DNA of 64,000 nucleotides, from contig NZ_JAGRQC010000002.1 in the NCBI RefSeq assembly GCF_018122655.1, positions 62,001-126,000 of the forward strand, read 5' to 3'. How positions within the stretch are numbered: the stretch's first letter is position 1; the number at the start of each line of letters is the position of its first letter. Of the stretch, positions 50,103-59,017 are shown piece by piece. The DNA is from Stakelama marina (GTDB lineage Bacteria > Pseudomonadota > Alphaproteobacteria > Sphingomonadales > Sphingomonadaceae). The notes under the pieces are model-generated. The model had not been told where the DNA came from. It did not search any database and was given only the letters and a program-made list of their open reading frames with translations. The position numbers were made by a program, and so were the translations under genes.

Positions 50103-50810
50103 ATGCGCGTTTTGCTGATCGAAGACGAACCGAGCACCGCCAAGGCGATCGAGCTGATGCTCACGACCGAGGGATTTAACGTCTACACGACCGATCTTGG
50201 CGAAGAGGGCCTCGATCTTGGCAAGCTGTACGACTACGACATCATCCTGCTCGACCTGAACCTTCCCGACATGCACGGCTATGACGTGCTGAAGAAGCTG
50301 CGCGTCGCCAAGGTGCAGACGCCGGTTCTGATCCTGTCGGGCATTTCGGAAATGGATTCGAAGGTGCGCAGCTTCGGCTTCGGCGCCGACGACTATGTGA
50401 CCAAGCCTTTCCATCGCGACGAGCTGGTAGCGCGTATCCACGCCGTCGTCCGCCGGTCGAAGGGGCACAGCCAGTCGGTTATCAAGACGGGCAAGCTGGC
50501 GGTCAATCTCGATGCCAAGACGGTCGAGGTCGATGGCGCCCGCGTCCATCTGACCGGCAAGGAATATGCGATGCTGGAGCTGCTCTCGCTCCGCAAGGGC
50601 ACGACGCTGACCAAGGAAATGTTCCTCAACCACCTCTATGGCGGGATGGACGAACCCGAACTCAAGATCATCGACGTCTTCATCTGCAAGCTGCGCAAGA
50701 AGCTGTCGATGGCGACCGACGGCGACAATTATATCGAGACCGTCTGGGGTCGCGGCTATGTGCTGCGCGATCCGGACGAGGCCGAACAGACCGAAACCAA
50801 AGTCGCCTGA
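50103..50810 (+). CDS. ctrA: Cell-cycle response regulator CtrA
   Basis: CtrA is the master response regulator of the alphaproteobacterial cell cycle. The 235-residue protein has receiver residues ED at 7-8, phosphoacceptor Asp51 ([16 protein letters not shown]) and Lys101 ([13 protein letters not shown]), then a winged helix with the CtrA hallmark [15 protein letters not shown] and [13 protein letters not shown]. It is a close match to sphingomonad CtrA, including the C-terminal acidic tail. The ATG at 50103 gives the usual MRVLLIEDE start; an upstream longer frame is not conserved. A strong terminator follows. Confidence 0.97.
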   Translation: MRVLLIEDEPSTAKAIELMLTTEGFNVYTTDLGEEGLDLGKLYDYDIILLDLNLPDMHGYDVLKKLRVAKVQTPVLILSGISEMDSKVRSFGFGADDYVTKPFHRDELVARIHAVVRRSKGHSQSVIKTGKLAVNLDAKTVEVDGARVHLTGKEYAMLELLSLRKGTTLTKEMFLNHLYGGMDEPELKIIDVFICKLRKKLSMATDGDNYIETVWGRGYVLRDPDEAEQTETKVA

Positions 50811-50843
50811 TCCGAGCGCGACCGAACAGAACTTTGGGGGCGA

Positions 50844-50879
50844 GGGCCGCACCGTCGGGGGAGACGGTGCGGCCCTTTT
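50844..50879 (+). terminator. Rho-independent terminator after ctrA
   Basis: Thirteen-base arms GGGCCGCACCGTC (50844-50856) and GACGGTGCGGCCC (50863-50875) with a 6-base loop are followed by TTTT. One of the clearest terminators in the window. Confidence 0.92.
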
Positions 50880-50949
50880 CGTCTGTACTTTCGACAAAGC
50901 GGGCCGGAGGCGTTACCAACGGCGACATTCCTATCGGGAGATACCGGAT

Positions 50950-51507
50950 ATGCGCGAAGCCCTCGCGTCGATCGGAAATCAGTTGCGCAGCCTGCTGAAC
51001 TTTACCGGCCGCGACAATCGCGCTGCCTTCTGGCCCTATGCCGGTCTCGTCGTCTCGATTCTCTTTGTGGCTTGGAGCCTGTTCATGGGCCATGCGCTCG
51101 TGAACGGCATGGGGAGCGCACAACAGCTCGGCAGCGCGCAAGCGGCGGCAGGTGGACTTTCCGGACAGACGGCGCCGAATTTCGGTGCGATGATACAGGC
51201 GATGGAGGTTCTGGTGCTGGCAGCGGTCGCGCTGTTGGCTGCGGCCGTGACGAGGCGACTGCACGACAGCGGGCGGTCCGGGCTATGGGGTCTGGCTCCC
51301 CTCCCCTTTCTGCTGTTCGGGTTGCTTGCGATGAGCAAGATTTTCCACGGCTTTCAGAATGGCGGAGAGCCGGGAACCACGGCGCTGGTCGCGATCTTCG
51401 TCAACAATATCGTCTATCTCGCGATGCTGGGACTTCTTATATTCTTCCTCGCAAAGCCGGGCACGCGCGGCGACAACCGCTACGGCCCCACGCTGCCGAA
51501 ACCCTAG
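50950..51507 (+). CDS. DUF805 family membrane protein
   Basis: The 185-residue protein shows the DUF805 start FTGRDNRAAFWPYAGLVVSI, followed by a signature helix-and-loop RRLHDSGRSGLWGL, and four or five hydrophobic segments (ILFVAWSLFMGHALV, LVLAAVALLAAAV, LPFLLFGLLAMS, IVYLAMLGLLIFFLAKP). The family is widespread and functionally undefined. The ATG at 50950 has GGGAG about nine bases upstream. It is convergent with the amidohydrolase gene. Confidence 0.9.
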   Translation: MREALASIGNQLRSLLNFTGRDNRAAFWPYAGLVVSILFVAWSLFMGHALVNGMGSAQQLGSAQAAAGGLSGQTAPNFGAMIQAMEVLVLAAVALLAAAVTRRLHDSGRSGLWGLAPLPFLLFGLLAMSKIFHGFQNGGEPGTTALVAIFVNNIVYLAMLGLLIFFLAKPGTRGDNRYGPTLPKP

Positions 51508-51523
51508 CGCGACAGCGCCGCCG

Positions 51524-53182
51524 CTATTTGCGTTTCCAGACCGGCAGCCCGCCAACCCATGTCTGGAGCACCTTCGTTTCCCGCAGTTCGCTCGGCGAGG
51601 CGAGCGTCGGATCGCGATCGACGATCAGGAAATCGGCCTGCTCGCCCGGCGCGAGCGTACCGAACTTGTCTTCCGCGAACCCCGCATAGGCTCCGCCCTG
51701 CGTAAAGGCGCGCCACGCCTGTTCGCGCGTGATCGCCTCTTCGGGATGCCAGCCGCCAAAAGGTTCTCCATTGGCATCCTGCCGGGTAAACGCGACCGCC
51801 CATCCGACAAACGGATTGGGCTCCTCGACCGGATAATCCGAACCGAAGGCAAGCGGCACGCCCATGTCGAGCATCGATTTCCATGCATAGGCGCCCTTCA
51901 ACCGCGCCTCACCCAGCCGCACTTCGGCCATGTGCATGTCCGATGTCGCGTGCGTCGGCTGCATCGAAGCGACGATGCCGTGCTTGGCGAACCGCGGCAG
52001 ATCGACCGGATCGACGATCTGCGCATGTTCGATCCGCCAGCGCCGATCACCCTTGTACGTGTCGGAAAGCTCGGCGATCGCGTCGAGCACCTGCTGGTTC
52101 GCCCGGTCGCCGATGGCATGCACCGCAAGCTGGAATCCGTCCATCGCCCCGCGGCTCATCAGGTTGAGAAGCTGATCGTCGGCGAGAAGCTGATTGCCGG
52201 TCTGCTTCGGCGCATCGGCATAGGGTTGTTTCAGCCACGCCCCGCGCGAACCCAGCGCGCCGTCGGCATAGAGCTTGATCCCCACGACCTTCAGCTTGTC
52301 GTCGTAAAGCCACGGCGTCGGCCCCGGCCCCGCGATGATCTGCGCGGTATCGACGCCCAGCGCATAGCTCATGATCCGCATGCGCAGGCGATTGGTGTCG
52401 CCCGCCCTGCGAAACGTCATCCAATCCTCCAGCGACGTGCCCATGTCCGCAGTCGCGGTGATGCCGTCGCTGAGCAGCTTTTCCTGCGCGCGGACAAAGG
52501 CGAGGTCGCGGTCGCGCGGCGTCGGCTTGGGCACGACCTTCTCGATCAGCGCGGTTGCCGCATCGACGAAGATCCCGGTGGGTTTTCCGTTCGCATCACG
52601 CTCGATCCGGCCGCCCTTCGGCGTCTCGGTCTTCGCGGTGACACCCGCCGCCTTCATCGCCGCCGAATTCGCCCAGCCGGCATGGCCGTCGGCCCGCATC
52701 AGCCAGACCGGCTTGTCGGGTGCGATGGTATCGAGATCGGCTGCGGTCGGAAAGCGGCCCAGCCCCCATTTTTCCTGATTCCAGCCGCCCCCCAGAATCC
52801 AGGGCCGCCCCTCGTTCTTGGCGGTGAACGCCGCGATCTTGCGCTGCGCTTCCTCAAGCGAACTGGTATCGGACAGGTCGAGCGACAGTTCGCGAAAGCC
52901 CAGTTCCATCACATGGCCATGTGCGTCGATCATGCCGGGGATCAGCACCTTGCCGTGCATATCCTCCCGCCAGTCGGGGCGTTCGGGCCGCTTGTCCTTG
53001 CGCCCAAGCAACTTCTTCACGGTGCCATCATCATTGATGACGATGCCGGTGAAGTGGATGACCCTGCCATCCTTGTCGAGCGCGACGCCGGTAACATCGT
53101 CGACCAGCCCATCGGCCCTGGCGGGCATGGCAAGCAGCATCGCCGCTGCGGACAGCGCGGATGCGAATACGCGGAACTTCAC
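51524..53182 (-). CDS. Exported amidohydrolase (YtcJ-like), GTG start
   Basis: The 552-residue protein begins with a signal peptide (MKFRVFASALSAAAMLLAMP with ARA cleavage) and carries the amidohydrolase superfamily metal motif IPGMIDAHGHVMEL, the central VGIKLYADGALGSRGAWL and the C-terminal PLAFGSDYPVEEPNP, typical of YtcJ-like metal-dependent hydrolases. I choose GTG at 53182 because AAGGAG lies nine bases upstream, whereas the ATG at 53191 directly abuts that AAGGAG. The substrate is not predictable. Confidence 0.88.
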   Translation of the reverse strand: MKFRVFASALSAAAMLLAMPARADGLVDDVTGVALDKDGRVIHFTGIVINDDGTVKKLLGRKDKRPERPDWREDMHGKVLIPGMIDAHGHVMELGFRELSLDLSDTSSLEEAQRKIAAFTAKNEGRPWILGGGWNQEKWGLGRFPTAADLDTIAPDKPVWLMRADGHAGWANSAAMKAAGVTAKTETPKGGRIERDANGKPTGIFVDAATALIEKVVPKPTPRDRDLAFVRAQEKLLSDGITATADMGTSLEDWMTFRRAGDTNRLRMRIMSYALGVDTAQIIAGPGPTPWLYDDKLKVVGIKLYADGALGSRGAWLKQPYADAPKQTGNQLLADDQLLNLMSRGAMDGFQLAVHAIGDRANQQVLDAIAELSDTYKGDRRWRIEHAQIVDPVDLPRFAKHGIVASMQPTHATSDMHMAEVRLGEARLKGAYAWKSMLDMGVPLAFGSDYPVEEPNPFVGWAVAFTRQDANGEPFGGWHPEEAITREQAWRAFTQGGAYAGFAEDKFGTLAPGEQADFLIVDRDPTLASPSELRETKVLQTWVGGLPVWKRK

Positions 53183-53331
53183 TTGGGGCATCTCCTTGCG
53201 GTCGGGGCGAACCTCGGCGCGGCCGATAGGACGAACGCGATCATGAAAGCGCGCATAGGACGTGTTCGGGGCCAAGGCCAGATCATCCAAGACCGTTGCC
53301 GTTTTTCGGCACAGGGCTTAGGGCGCTGCGC

Positions 53332-54576
53332 ATGGCTACCTCTCCCGCGTCCGCCCCGGCATCGCCGCCCGTCACCATCGACGACATCCGCGCAGCGCAT
53401 GCGCGGATCGGCGACCAGATCGTTCGCACGCCGACGCTGCTCAGCAAAACACTTTCCGAGCTCACCGGCGCCAAGGTTTATCTGAAGTTCGAAAACCTGC
53501 AATTCACCGCTGCCTACAAGGAACGCGGCGCGCTCAACACGCTGCTACTTCTCGACGACGAAGCGCGGTCAAAGGGTGTGATCGCGGCATCGGCGGGCAA
53601 TCACGCGCAGGGCCTTGCCTATCACGCCACCCGTCTCGGCGTGCCTTCGACCATCGTCATGCCGAAGAACACGCCGACGGTAAAAGTCACCCAGACCGAA
53701 GGCCACGGCGCGACCGTCATCCTCGAAGGCGAGACCTTCGACGAGGCCTATGCCCATGCCCGCAAGCTGGAGGCGGAGCGCGGCTATACCTTCGTTCATC
53801 CTTTCGACGACCCGCGCATCATCGCGGGACAGGGCACGGCAGCGCTCGAGATGCTGGCCGATGTGCCCGACATCGATACGCTGGTGATCCCGATCGGCGG
53901 CGGCGGCCTGATCTCCGGATCGGCGACCGTCGCCAAGGCGCAGGATCATCCGATCGAGGTGGTGGGCGTAGAGGCCGAGCTCTACCCCTCGATGTACAAC
54001 CGGCTGAATCACGAGCAGCGCCCATGTGCCGGCGATACGCTGGCAGAGGGTATTGCGGTGAAGGAGCCGGGGTCGATCACCTCCGGCATCGTCGAGCAAC
54101 TGGTCGACGAAATTCTGCTCGTGAGCGAACGCAAGCTCGAAGAATCGGTCAGCCTGCTGCTCCAGATCGAAAAGACCGTGGTCGAAGGCGCCGGCGCCGC
54201 CGGCCTTGCCGCGCTGCTCGAATATCCCGGCCGGTTCGAAGGCAAGACCGTCGGCACGATATTGTGCGGCGGCAATATCGACACGCGCCTGCTGGCCAAT
54301 GTCCTGCTGCGCGACCTCGCCCGCTCGGGCCGCCTCGCGCGGCTGCGCATCCGCCTCCAGGATCGGCCGGGCGCGCTATTCAACGTCGCCAAGGTGTTCC
54401 ACGAACAGGGCGTCAACATCATCGAGGTCTATCACCAGCGCGTTTTCACCTCGCTGCCGGCAAAGGGCCTTATCACCGATATCGAGTGCGAAACGCGCGA
54501 CCGCGCGCATCTCGACCGGCTGATGACCGCGCTGCGCGACGCCAATTACGAGGTCAGCCAGGTCGAACTGGCCTGA
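53332..54576 (+). CDS. ilvA: Threonine ammonia-lyase with ACT domain
   Basis: This PLP enzyme deaminates threonine to 2-oxobutanoate, toward isoleucine, or acts catabolically. The 414-residue protein has the PLP lysine Lys63 in FTAAYKERGALN, the glycine loop IPIGGGGLISGSATVAKAQ, and a C-terminal ACT domain (LRIRLQDRPGALFNVAKVFH). The single ACT domain resembles the short threonine dehydratases; the catabolic or biosynthetic assignment is open. It is divergent from the amidohydrolase gene. Confidence 0.92.
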   Translation: MATSPASAPASPPVTIDDIRAAHARIGDQIVRTPTLLSKTLSELTGAKVYLKFENLQFTAAYKERGALNTLLLLDDEARSKGVIAASAGNHAQGLAYHATRLGVPSTIVMPKNTPTVKVTQTEGHGATVILEGETFDEAYAHARKLEAERGYTFVHPFDDPRIIAGQGTAALEMLADVPDIDTLVIPIGGGGLISGSATVAKAQDHPIEVVGVEAELYPSMYNRLNHEQRPCAGDTLAEGIAVKEPGSITSGIVEQLVDEILLVSERKLEESVSLLLQIEKTVVEGAGAAGLAALLEYPGRFEGKTVGTILCGGNIDTRLLANVLLRDLARSGRLARLRIRLQDRPGALFNVAKVFHEQGVNIIEVYHQRVFTSLPAKGLITDIECETRDRAHLDRLMTALRDANYEVSQVELA

Positions 54577-54810
54577 CGAACCGAATCAAAAACGCGGTGA
54601 ATCGAATCGCGCCCGCGTTCTCGAACCGATTCCGATGCGATAGTATAGGACTTGCGCCGGATTCCGCGTCAGTGCGGAAAAGGATTCATCCACAGTTTCT
54701 TGAATGTGTTAACCTTCTTTCATGGTGAATCGCCTTTTCATCATGACTCGGGGTCTGCATAACCTGTGGTCAGCAAGCAGCAGGCATCTTCGCGAAGGGA
54801 GCGAACAGAG

Positions 54811-55590
54811 GTGAGCGCACCATTTCGATTTCCACGGTTTTTCGTGACCAGTCCCTCGCCCTGCCCCTATCTGCCGGGCCGTCAGGAACGGAAGGTATTC
54901 ACCGAACTCAACGGTCCCCATGCGGGCGAGCTGAACGACGCGCTCGGCCGGATCGGCTTTCGCCGCAGCCAGTCGGTGGCCTATCGCCCCAGCTGCGCCG
55001 GCTGTTCGGCCTGTGTATCGGTTCGCGTCGTCGCCGACGAATTTCAGCCCAATGCGACGCAGCGCAAGCTGCTGCGCAAGCATCGCGATCTCGATATCAC
55101 GGCATGCCGCCCCTGGGCGACCGACGAGCAGTTCCAGCTTCTCCGCCGCTATCTCGACGTGCGCCACCCCGGCGGCGGCATGGCGACGATGGACGAGGCG
55201 GACTATGCCGATATGGTCGAACACAGCCCCGTCACGTCCTACGTCATCGAATATCGTGAACCCGCACCCGAAGGCCGCAAGGGCAAGCTTGTCGGCGCCT
55301 GCATCACCGATCAGCAGGCGGACGGCCTGTCGATGATCTACAGCTTCTTCGAGCCCGAAGACGCGAACCGCCCCGGCCTCGGCAACTTCATCATCATGGA
55401 GCACATCCTGCGCTCTCAGCGCGCGCGCCTGCCCTATGTCTATCTGGGCTATTGGGTGAAGGGATCGGAACGCATGGCCTATAAGACGCGCTACAAGCCG
55501 ATCGAGGTTCTCGGTCCCAATGGCTGGTCGCTGCTCGACGACGAAGAGAATTTCGAGCCGCAACCCGCACGGGTGCGCGAAACCGTCTGA
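54811..55590 (+). CDS. bpt: Leucyl/aspartyl-tRNA-protein transferase (Bpt), GTG start
   Basis: Bpt attaches leucine to N-terminal Asp/Glu, marking proteins for ClpAP. The 259-residue protein has the ATE-family Cys motif [33 protein letters not shown] at the start and [20 protein letters not shown] near the end. The GTG at 54811 follows AAGGGAG by ten bases; an earlier start at 54766 would add non-conserved residues. No clpS gene is adjacent. The 234-base gap upstream holds a GATTCATCCACA-like stretch but no gene. Confidence 0.92.
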   Translation: MSAPFRFPRFFVTSPSPCPYLPGRQERKVFTELNGPHAGELNDALGRIGFRRSQSVAYRPSCAGCSACVSVRVVADEFQPNATQRKLLRKHRDLDITACRPWATDEQFQLLRRYLDVRHPGGGMATMDEADYADMVEHSPVTSYVIEYREPAPEGRKGKLVGACITDQQADGLSMIYSFFEPEDANRPGLGNFIIMEHILRSQRARLPYVYLGYWVKGSERMAYKTRYKPIEVLGPNGWSLLDDEENFEPQPARVRETV

Positions 55591-55595
55591 GCGGA

Positions 55596-56411
55596 TCAGG
55601 CGTTACGCGACGCCGCTTCCACCTGCACTTCGACGTCGAGTTCCTCGTCGCCCGATCCGCTGCGTGAACCGGCAATCGGCGCGGTATCCGCCGAATCGAG
55701 CCCGACGGCAACGCGGACATAGCGTTCATCGGACGATATGCCCGATGCCGGGTCGAACCCGATCCATCCGACATTTTCGACGAAAGCCTCGGCCCAGCCA
55801 TGCGGGGCACAACGCGAAGCCCCGTCCCCGCCCGAGCGATACCCGGAAACGTAGCGCGCCGGTACGCCCGCCGACCGCGCCGCCGCGACGAAAATCTGCG
55901 CCATCTCGCGCGCAGTCGCCTTCTCGCTGCCGAACGCCTCGACCGCGCTGGTGTGATTGTCTACCTTTGGCTCTTCCAAGGTCAGCCGTTCACCGATCGC
56001 AAGGTTGAGCCGGTGCAGTTGCTCGATACGGTCGCCATCCGCCGAAAGATATTCGGCGGCGAAATCGCGGAGCGCATCGTCGGCGCGCGTGCGCTGCGTC
56101 GTGCGCAGGAAAAGCTCGGGCGGAAACGGTTCGGCCGCGCCTTCGACGATCCCGCCCGAATCGTCGGTCAGCACCTCGCCGACGACATGGATCTCGATCG
56201 CCTCGATCGGTCCGTCGGCATAGAGCATCGTCACTTCGTTGCCGAAGCCGTCTTCGTGCTTTTTCAGGCGAGCGTCGCAATCGACATCGAACCGCCAGTC
56301 GATCACCGTCTGATGGTCGGTATCGCACGGCCGCATCCGCAATAGCTGCAACAGCCGCGCCTGCGGTTCGCTGAATGCGTATCGCGTGACATGGTCGACG
56401 TGAAGCCGCAT
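55596..56411 (-). CDS. Transglutaminase-fold protein with catalytic Cys replaced by Ala
   Basis: The 271-residue protein has the N-terminal beta domain common to bacterial transglutaminase-like proteins (MRLHVDHVTRYAFSEPQARL) and the transglutaminase core IFVAAARSAGVPARYVSGY, HGWAEAFVENVGWIGFDPAS (His204, Asp220) and DERYVRVAVGLDSADTAPI. At the place where active members have GVCQDxAH, this one reads KATAREMAQ, so the Cys position is Ala167 (codon 55911-55913, GCG). It therefore appears unable to act as a Cys transferase. The ATG overlaps the stop of the alpha-E gene by one base (TGATG). It is the last gene of the ATP-grasp operon. Confidence 0.88.
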   Translation of the reverse strand: MRLHVDHVTRYAFSEPQARLLQLLRMRPCDTDHQTVIDWRFDVDCDARLKKHEDGFGNEVTMLYADGPIEAIEIHVVGEVLTDDSGGIVEGAAEPFPPELFLRTTQRTRADDALRDFAAEYLSADGDRIEQLHRLNLAIGERLTLEEPKVDNHTSAVEAFGSEKATAREMAQIFVAAARSAGVPARYVSGYRSGGDGASRCAPHGWAEAFVENVGWIGFDPASGISSDERYVRVAVGLDSADTAPIAGSRSGSGDEELDVEVQVEAASRNA

Positions 56412-57346
56412 CACACGAACCTGAACTGACGGGCGATCGCCTGGTCGAGCATCGCGTTTTCCCGAATGAAAGCCTGAAGATATTCGTGCAGGCCGCTCAC
56501 CACCACCTCCCGGCTGCGCGTCTTGCTGATCCGTGCAAGCCGCGCGCGCGCCATGCGGTCGGCCTCCCCCTGCAAGCCGGTACGCTTGCCGAGTTGCGAA
56601 AGCAGATCGACGCTCTCCTCCACGCATGCCGCAAGCGAACGCGGCAGCTCCGGCCGCGACATCAGCAGATCGATGACCAGGTCGGGCTTCAGCCCTTCCG
56701 AATATAGCCAGCGATAGGCGGTCACGGCGGATACCGTCTGAAGGATCGTGGTCCACTGGTCGCGATCGACGACGCCGCCAACCCGCTCGCCCTCGGGCAG
56801 GAGCAGATGGTATTTCACGTCGATCAGCCGCGCGGTATTGTCCGCACGTTCGATCGCGCCGCCAAGCCGGGTCAGCCAGACCGCCTCGTTGCGCATCATC
56901 CGGAAGATCGCACCTTCGAACCCGCGCAGCTCGGCCTTCACCGATTCGACGAGGTTGAGCGTGGAGCTGGACCCGCCCGGGCTGGCGCGGTTGCTGAACA
57001 GCAGCCATGCGCGGTTGATCGCCGTCCACGCCTCTCGCGTCAGCGCGGTTCGCACGACCCGCGCATTGTTCCGCGCCGCTTCCAGACAGCGCAGCACCGA
57101 CCCCGGATGATCCTTGTCGAACATCAGGAAGTGCGCGACATTCTGCTGCGTCAGGTTGTCGCCCGTGCTGGCGAAAGCTTCCTCATTATAGGTAACCGAA
57201 AGCGCGCTCTGCCACGCGGCCTCGCCCGCCGGGCGCGCCGACAGGGCATCGAGCCTGATCGTCGCTTCGACCAGCCGCGCGGTAAAATCGGCACGCTCGA
57301 CATAACGGCCCAGCCAATAGAGCGACGACGCAGTGCGGGAGAGCAT
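56411..57346 (-). CDS. Alpha-E domain protein (DUF403)
   Basis: The 311-residue protein is almost entirely helical and starts MLSRTASSLYWLGRYVERAD, the alpha-E signature, with NARVVRTALTREAWTAINRA and IERADNTARLIDVKYHLL further on. Alpha-E proteins are constantly found with circularly permuted ATP-grasp ligases and transglutaminase-like proteins and probably form part of a peptide-modifying complex, although no reaction has been shown for them. The ATG at 57346 matches the conserved start; a GTG two codons earlier is possible. It overlaps the transglutaminase-like gene. Confidence 0.92.
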   Translation of the reverse strand: MLSRTASSLYWLGRYVERADFTARLVEATIRLDALSARPAGEAAWQSALSVTYNEEAFASTGDNLTQQNVAHFLMFDKDHPGSVLRCLEAARNNARVVRTALTREAWTAINRAWLLFSNRASPGGSSSTLNLVESVKAELRGFEGAIFRMMRNEAVWLTRLGGAIERADNTARLIDVKYHLLLPEGERVGGVVDRDQWTTILQTVSAVTAYRWLYSEGLKPDLVIDLLMSRPELPRSLAACVEESVDLLSQLGKRTGLQGEADRMARARLARISKTRSREVVVSGLHEYLQAFIRENAMLDQAIARQFRFV

Positions 57347-57359
57347 CAGCACGGCGCGC

Positions 57360-58853
57360 TCACCCCTGGCTCTGCGACTGGCTTTCGCCCGCCGAGTTCT
57401 GCGATTGCGATTGCTGCGCGTCGGGCATCAGCACGAAACTGTCCTTGGTTCCGCCGCCCTGGCTCGAATTGACGACCAGCGATCCTTCGCGCAGCGCGAC
57501 GCGGGTCAGACCGCCGGGAACAACCTGCGGCTTTCCGCTGCCGCCGGTCAGGACGAAGGGACGGAAATCGACATGGCGGGGCGCAAGCCCCTTTTCGGTG
57601 AGCGTCGGGATGGTCGACAGCGCAAGCGTCGGCTGCGCGATATAGCGGTTCGGTTCCGCCTCGACCGCCTTGCGGAACTCTGCGATCTCGTCCTTTGTCG
57701 AGGCCGGGCCGACCAGCATGCCGTATCCGCCCGAGCCATCGACCAGCTTCACGACCAGCTCACCCATATTATCGAGCACATATTTGCGCGCTTCGGGTTC
57801 GCGGCAGCGATAGGTTTCGACATTGGGCAGCTTTGCGTCGTGCCCGGTATAGAAGCGCACGATCTCGGGCATATAGCTATAGATCGCCTTGTCGTCGGCG
57901 ATCCCATTGCCCGGCGCGTTGATGAGCGTGACATTGCCAGCGCGGTACGCGGCCATGATGCCGGGCACGCCCAGCATCGAATCGGGTCGGAACACGAGCG
58001 GATCGAGGAAATCGTCATCGACACGGCGATAGATCACGTCGACGCGCTCAAGCCCGGCAATCGTCCGCATCCACACGATATCATCATCGACGATCAGGTC
58101 GGCGGGTTCGACCAGTTCTACGCCCATCGAATCCGCAAGGAAGCTGTGCTCGTAATAGGCGGAATTGAAATGACCGGGGGTCAGCACGACGCAGAGCGGC
58201 TTCGACTCCCTGCCGGGTGGCGCGACAGAGCGCATCGTTTCATGCAGCATGTCGGGATAGCTATCGACCGCGGCAACGCGAAATTCACGGAACAGTTCTG
58301 GGCAAAGCCGCAGCATCGCCTCTCGATTTTCGAGCATGTACGACACGCCCGACGGCGTGCGGGCATTGTCCTCCAGCACGAAAAACTCGTCGGGACCGGT
58401 GCGGACCAAGTCGATACCGCAGATATGCGCGGAGATGCCGTGCGGAGGCCGGATACCCGCGACCTCGGTCCTGAACTGGTCGTTCTGGAAAATCAGTTCC
58501 GGCGGGAGGATGCCCGCCTTCAGTATCTCGCGCTGGCCATAGATATCGCGGATGAACGCGTTGATCGCCTGAACGCGCTGGATCAGCCCTTCGGACAGTC
58601 GCGCCCATTCGTCGGCAAGAAAAATGCGTGGCACCAGATCGAACGGAATGATGCGCTCGGATGCTTCCTGCTCGCCATAAACGGCAAAGGTGATGCCCAG
58701 TTGGCGAAAGGTGCTCTCGGCGGCCTGAAGCCGGCGTTCCAGTTCTCCGGATGGTGTTTCGCGCAGCCAGTCCGACAGCGCGGCGAATTCGGCGCGAGGG
58801 TCGTCGATGCCGCCATGGCCCCAGATTTCGTCGAACGCGCGTTTTTGTCCCAT
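57360..58853 (-). CDS. Circularly permuted ATP-grasp ligase
   Basis: The 497-residue protein belongs to the circularly permuted type 2 ATP-grasp family (amide or peptide ligases). Visible motifs are GIDLVRTGPDEFFVLEDNAR, VVLTPGHFNSAYYEHSFLAD, NAPGNGIADDKAIYSYMPEI and the nucleotide-binding KLVDGSGGYGMLVGP, with MARGLAPRHVDFRPFVL-like sequence near the end. The C-terminal tail QSQSQNSAGESQSQSQG is low-complexity. It heads a three-gene operon with alpha-E and the transglutaminase-like protein. The substrate peptide is unknown. Confidence 0.93.
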   Translation of the reverse strand: MGQKRAFDEIWGHGGIDDPRAEFAALSDWLRETPSGELERRLQAAESTFRQLGITFAVYGEQEASERIIPFDLVPRIFLADEWARLSEGLIQRVQAINAFIRDIYGQREILKAGILPPELIFQNDQFRTEVAGIRPPHGISAHICGIDLVRTGPDEFFVLEDNARTPSGVSYMLENREAMLRLCPELFREFRVAAVDSYPDMLHETMRSVAPPGRESKPLCVVLTPGHFNSAYYEHSFLADSMGVELVEPADLIVDDDIVWMRTIAGLERVDVIYRRVDDDFLDPLVFRPDSMLGVPGIMAAYRAGNVTLINAPGNGIADDKAIYSYMPEIVRFYTGHDAKLPNVETYRCREPEARKYVLDNMGELVVKLVDGSGGYGMLVGPASTKDEIAEFRKAVEAEPNRYIAQPTLALSTIPTLTEKGLAPRHVDFRPFVLTGGSGKPQVVPGGLTRVALREGSLVVNSSQGGGTKDSFVLMPDAQQSQSQNSAGESQSQSQG

Positions 58854-58960
58854 TCAGCTTTTCAAGCCCCGAACTGAAGAACGGTTCCATGCTGCATGGT
58901 TTTTGTGCGCCGCACAAGGTCACGCTAACCCGCCGATTTTCACGCTTTTGCGAAACCAGC

Positions 58961-58990
58961 TTGACCTCTCCGCAAATTAGTTCACTATTT
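58961..58990 (+). promoter_or_regulatory. Possible promoter of the GST gene
   Basis: TTGACC (58961-58966) and CTATTT (58985-58990) are 18 bases apart, about 28 bases before the ATG at 59018. GAAGGAG is at 59004-59010. It lies in the divergent region shared with the ATP-grasp gene. Confidence 0.45.
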
Positions 58991-59017
58991 GTTCGCATCG
59001 ACTCGAAGGAGTGGGCC

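Noticed and set aside
51359..53485. Long plus-strand reading frame over the amidohydrolase
   Set aside because: Antisense to a gene with clear metal-binding motifs; composition is Arg-rich with no domain.
54690..54710. DnaA-box-like TCATCCACA upstream of bpt
   Set aside because: A single near-match without clustering or AT-rich DNA; not evidence of an origin.
57333..58877. Plus-strand reading frame of about 514 codons over the ATP-grasp gene
   Set aside because: Antisense shadow; the minus-strand frame matches a known family over its full length.
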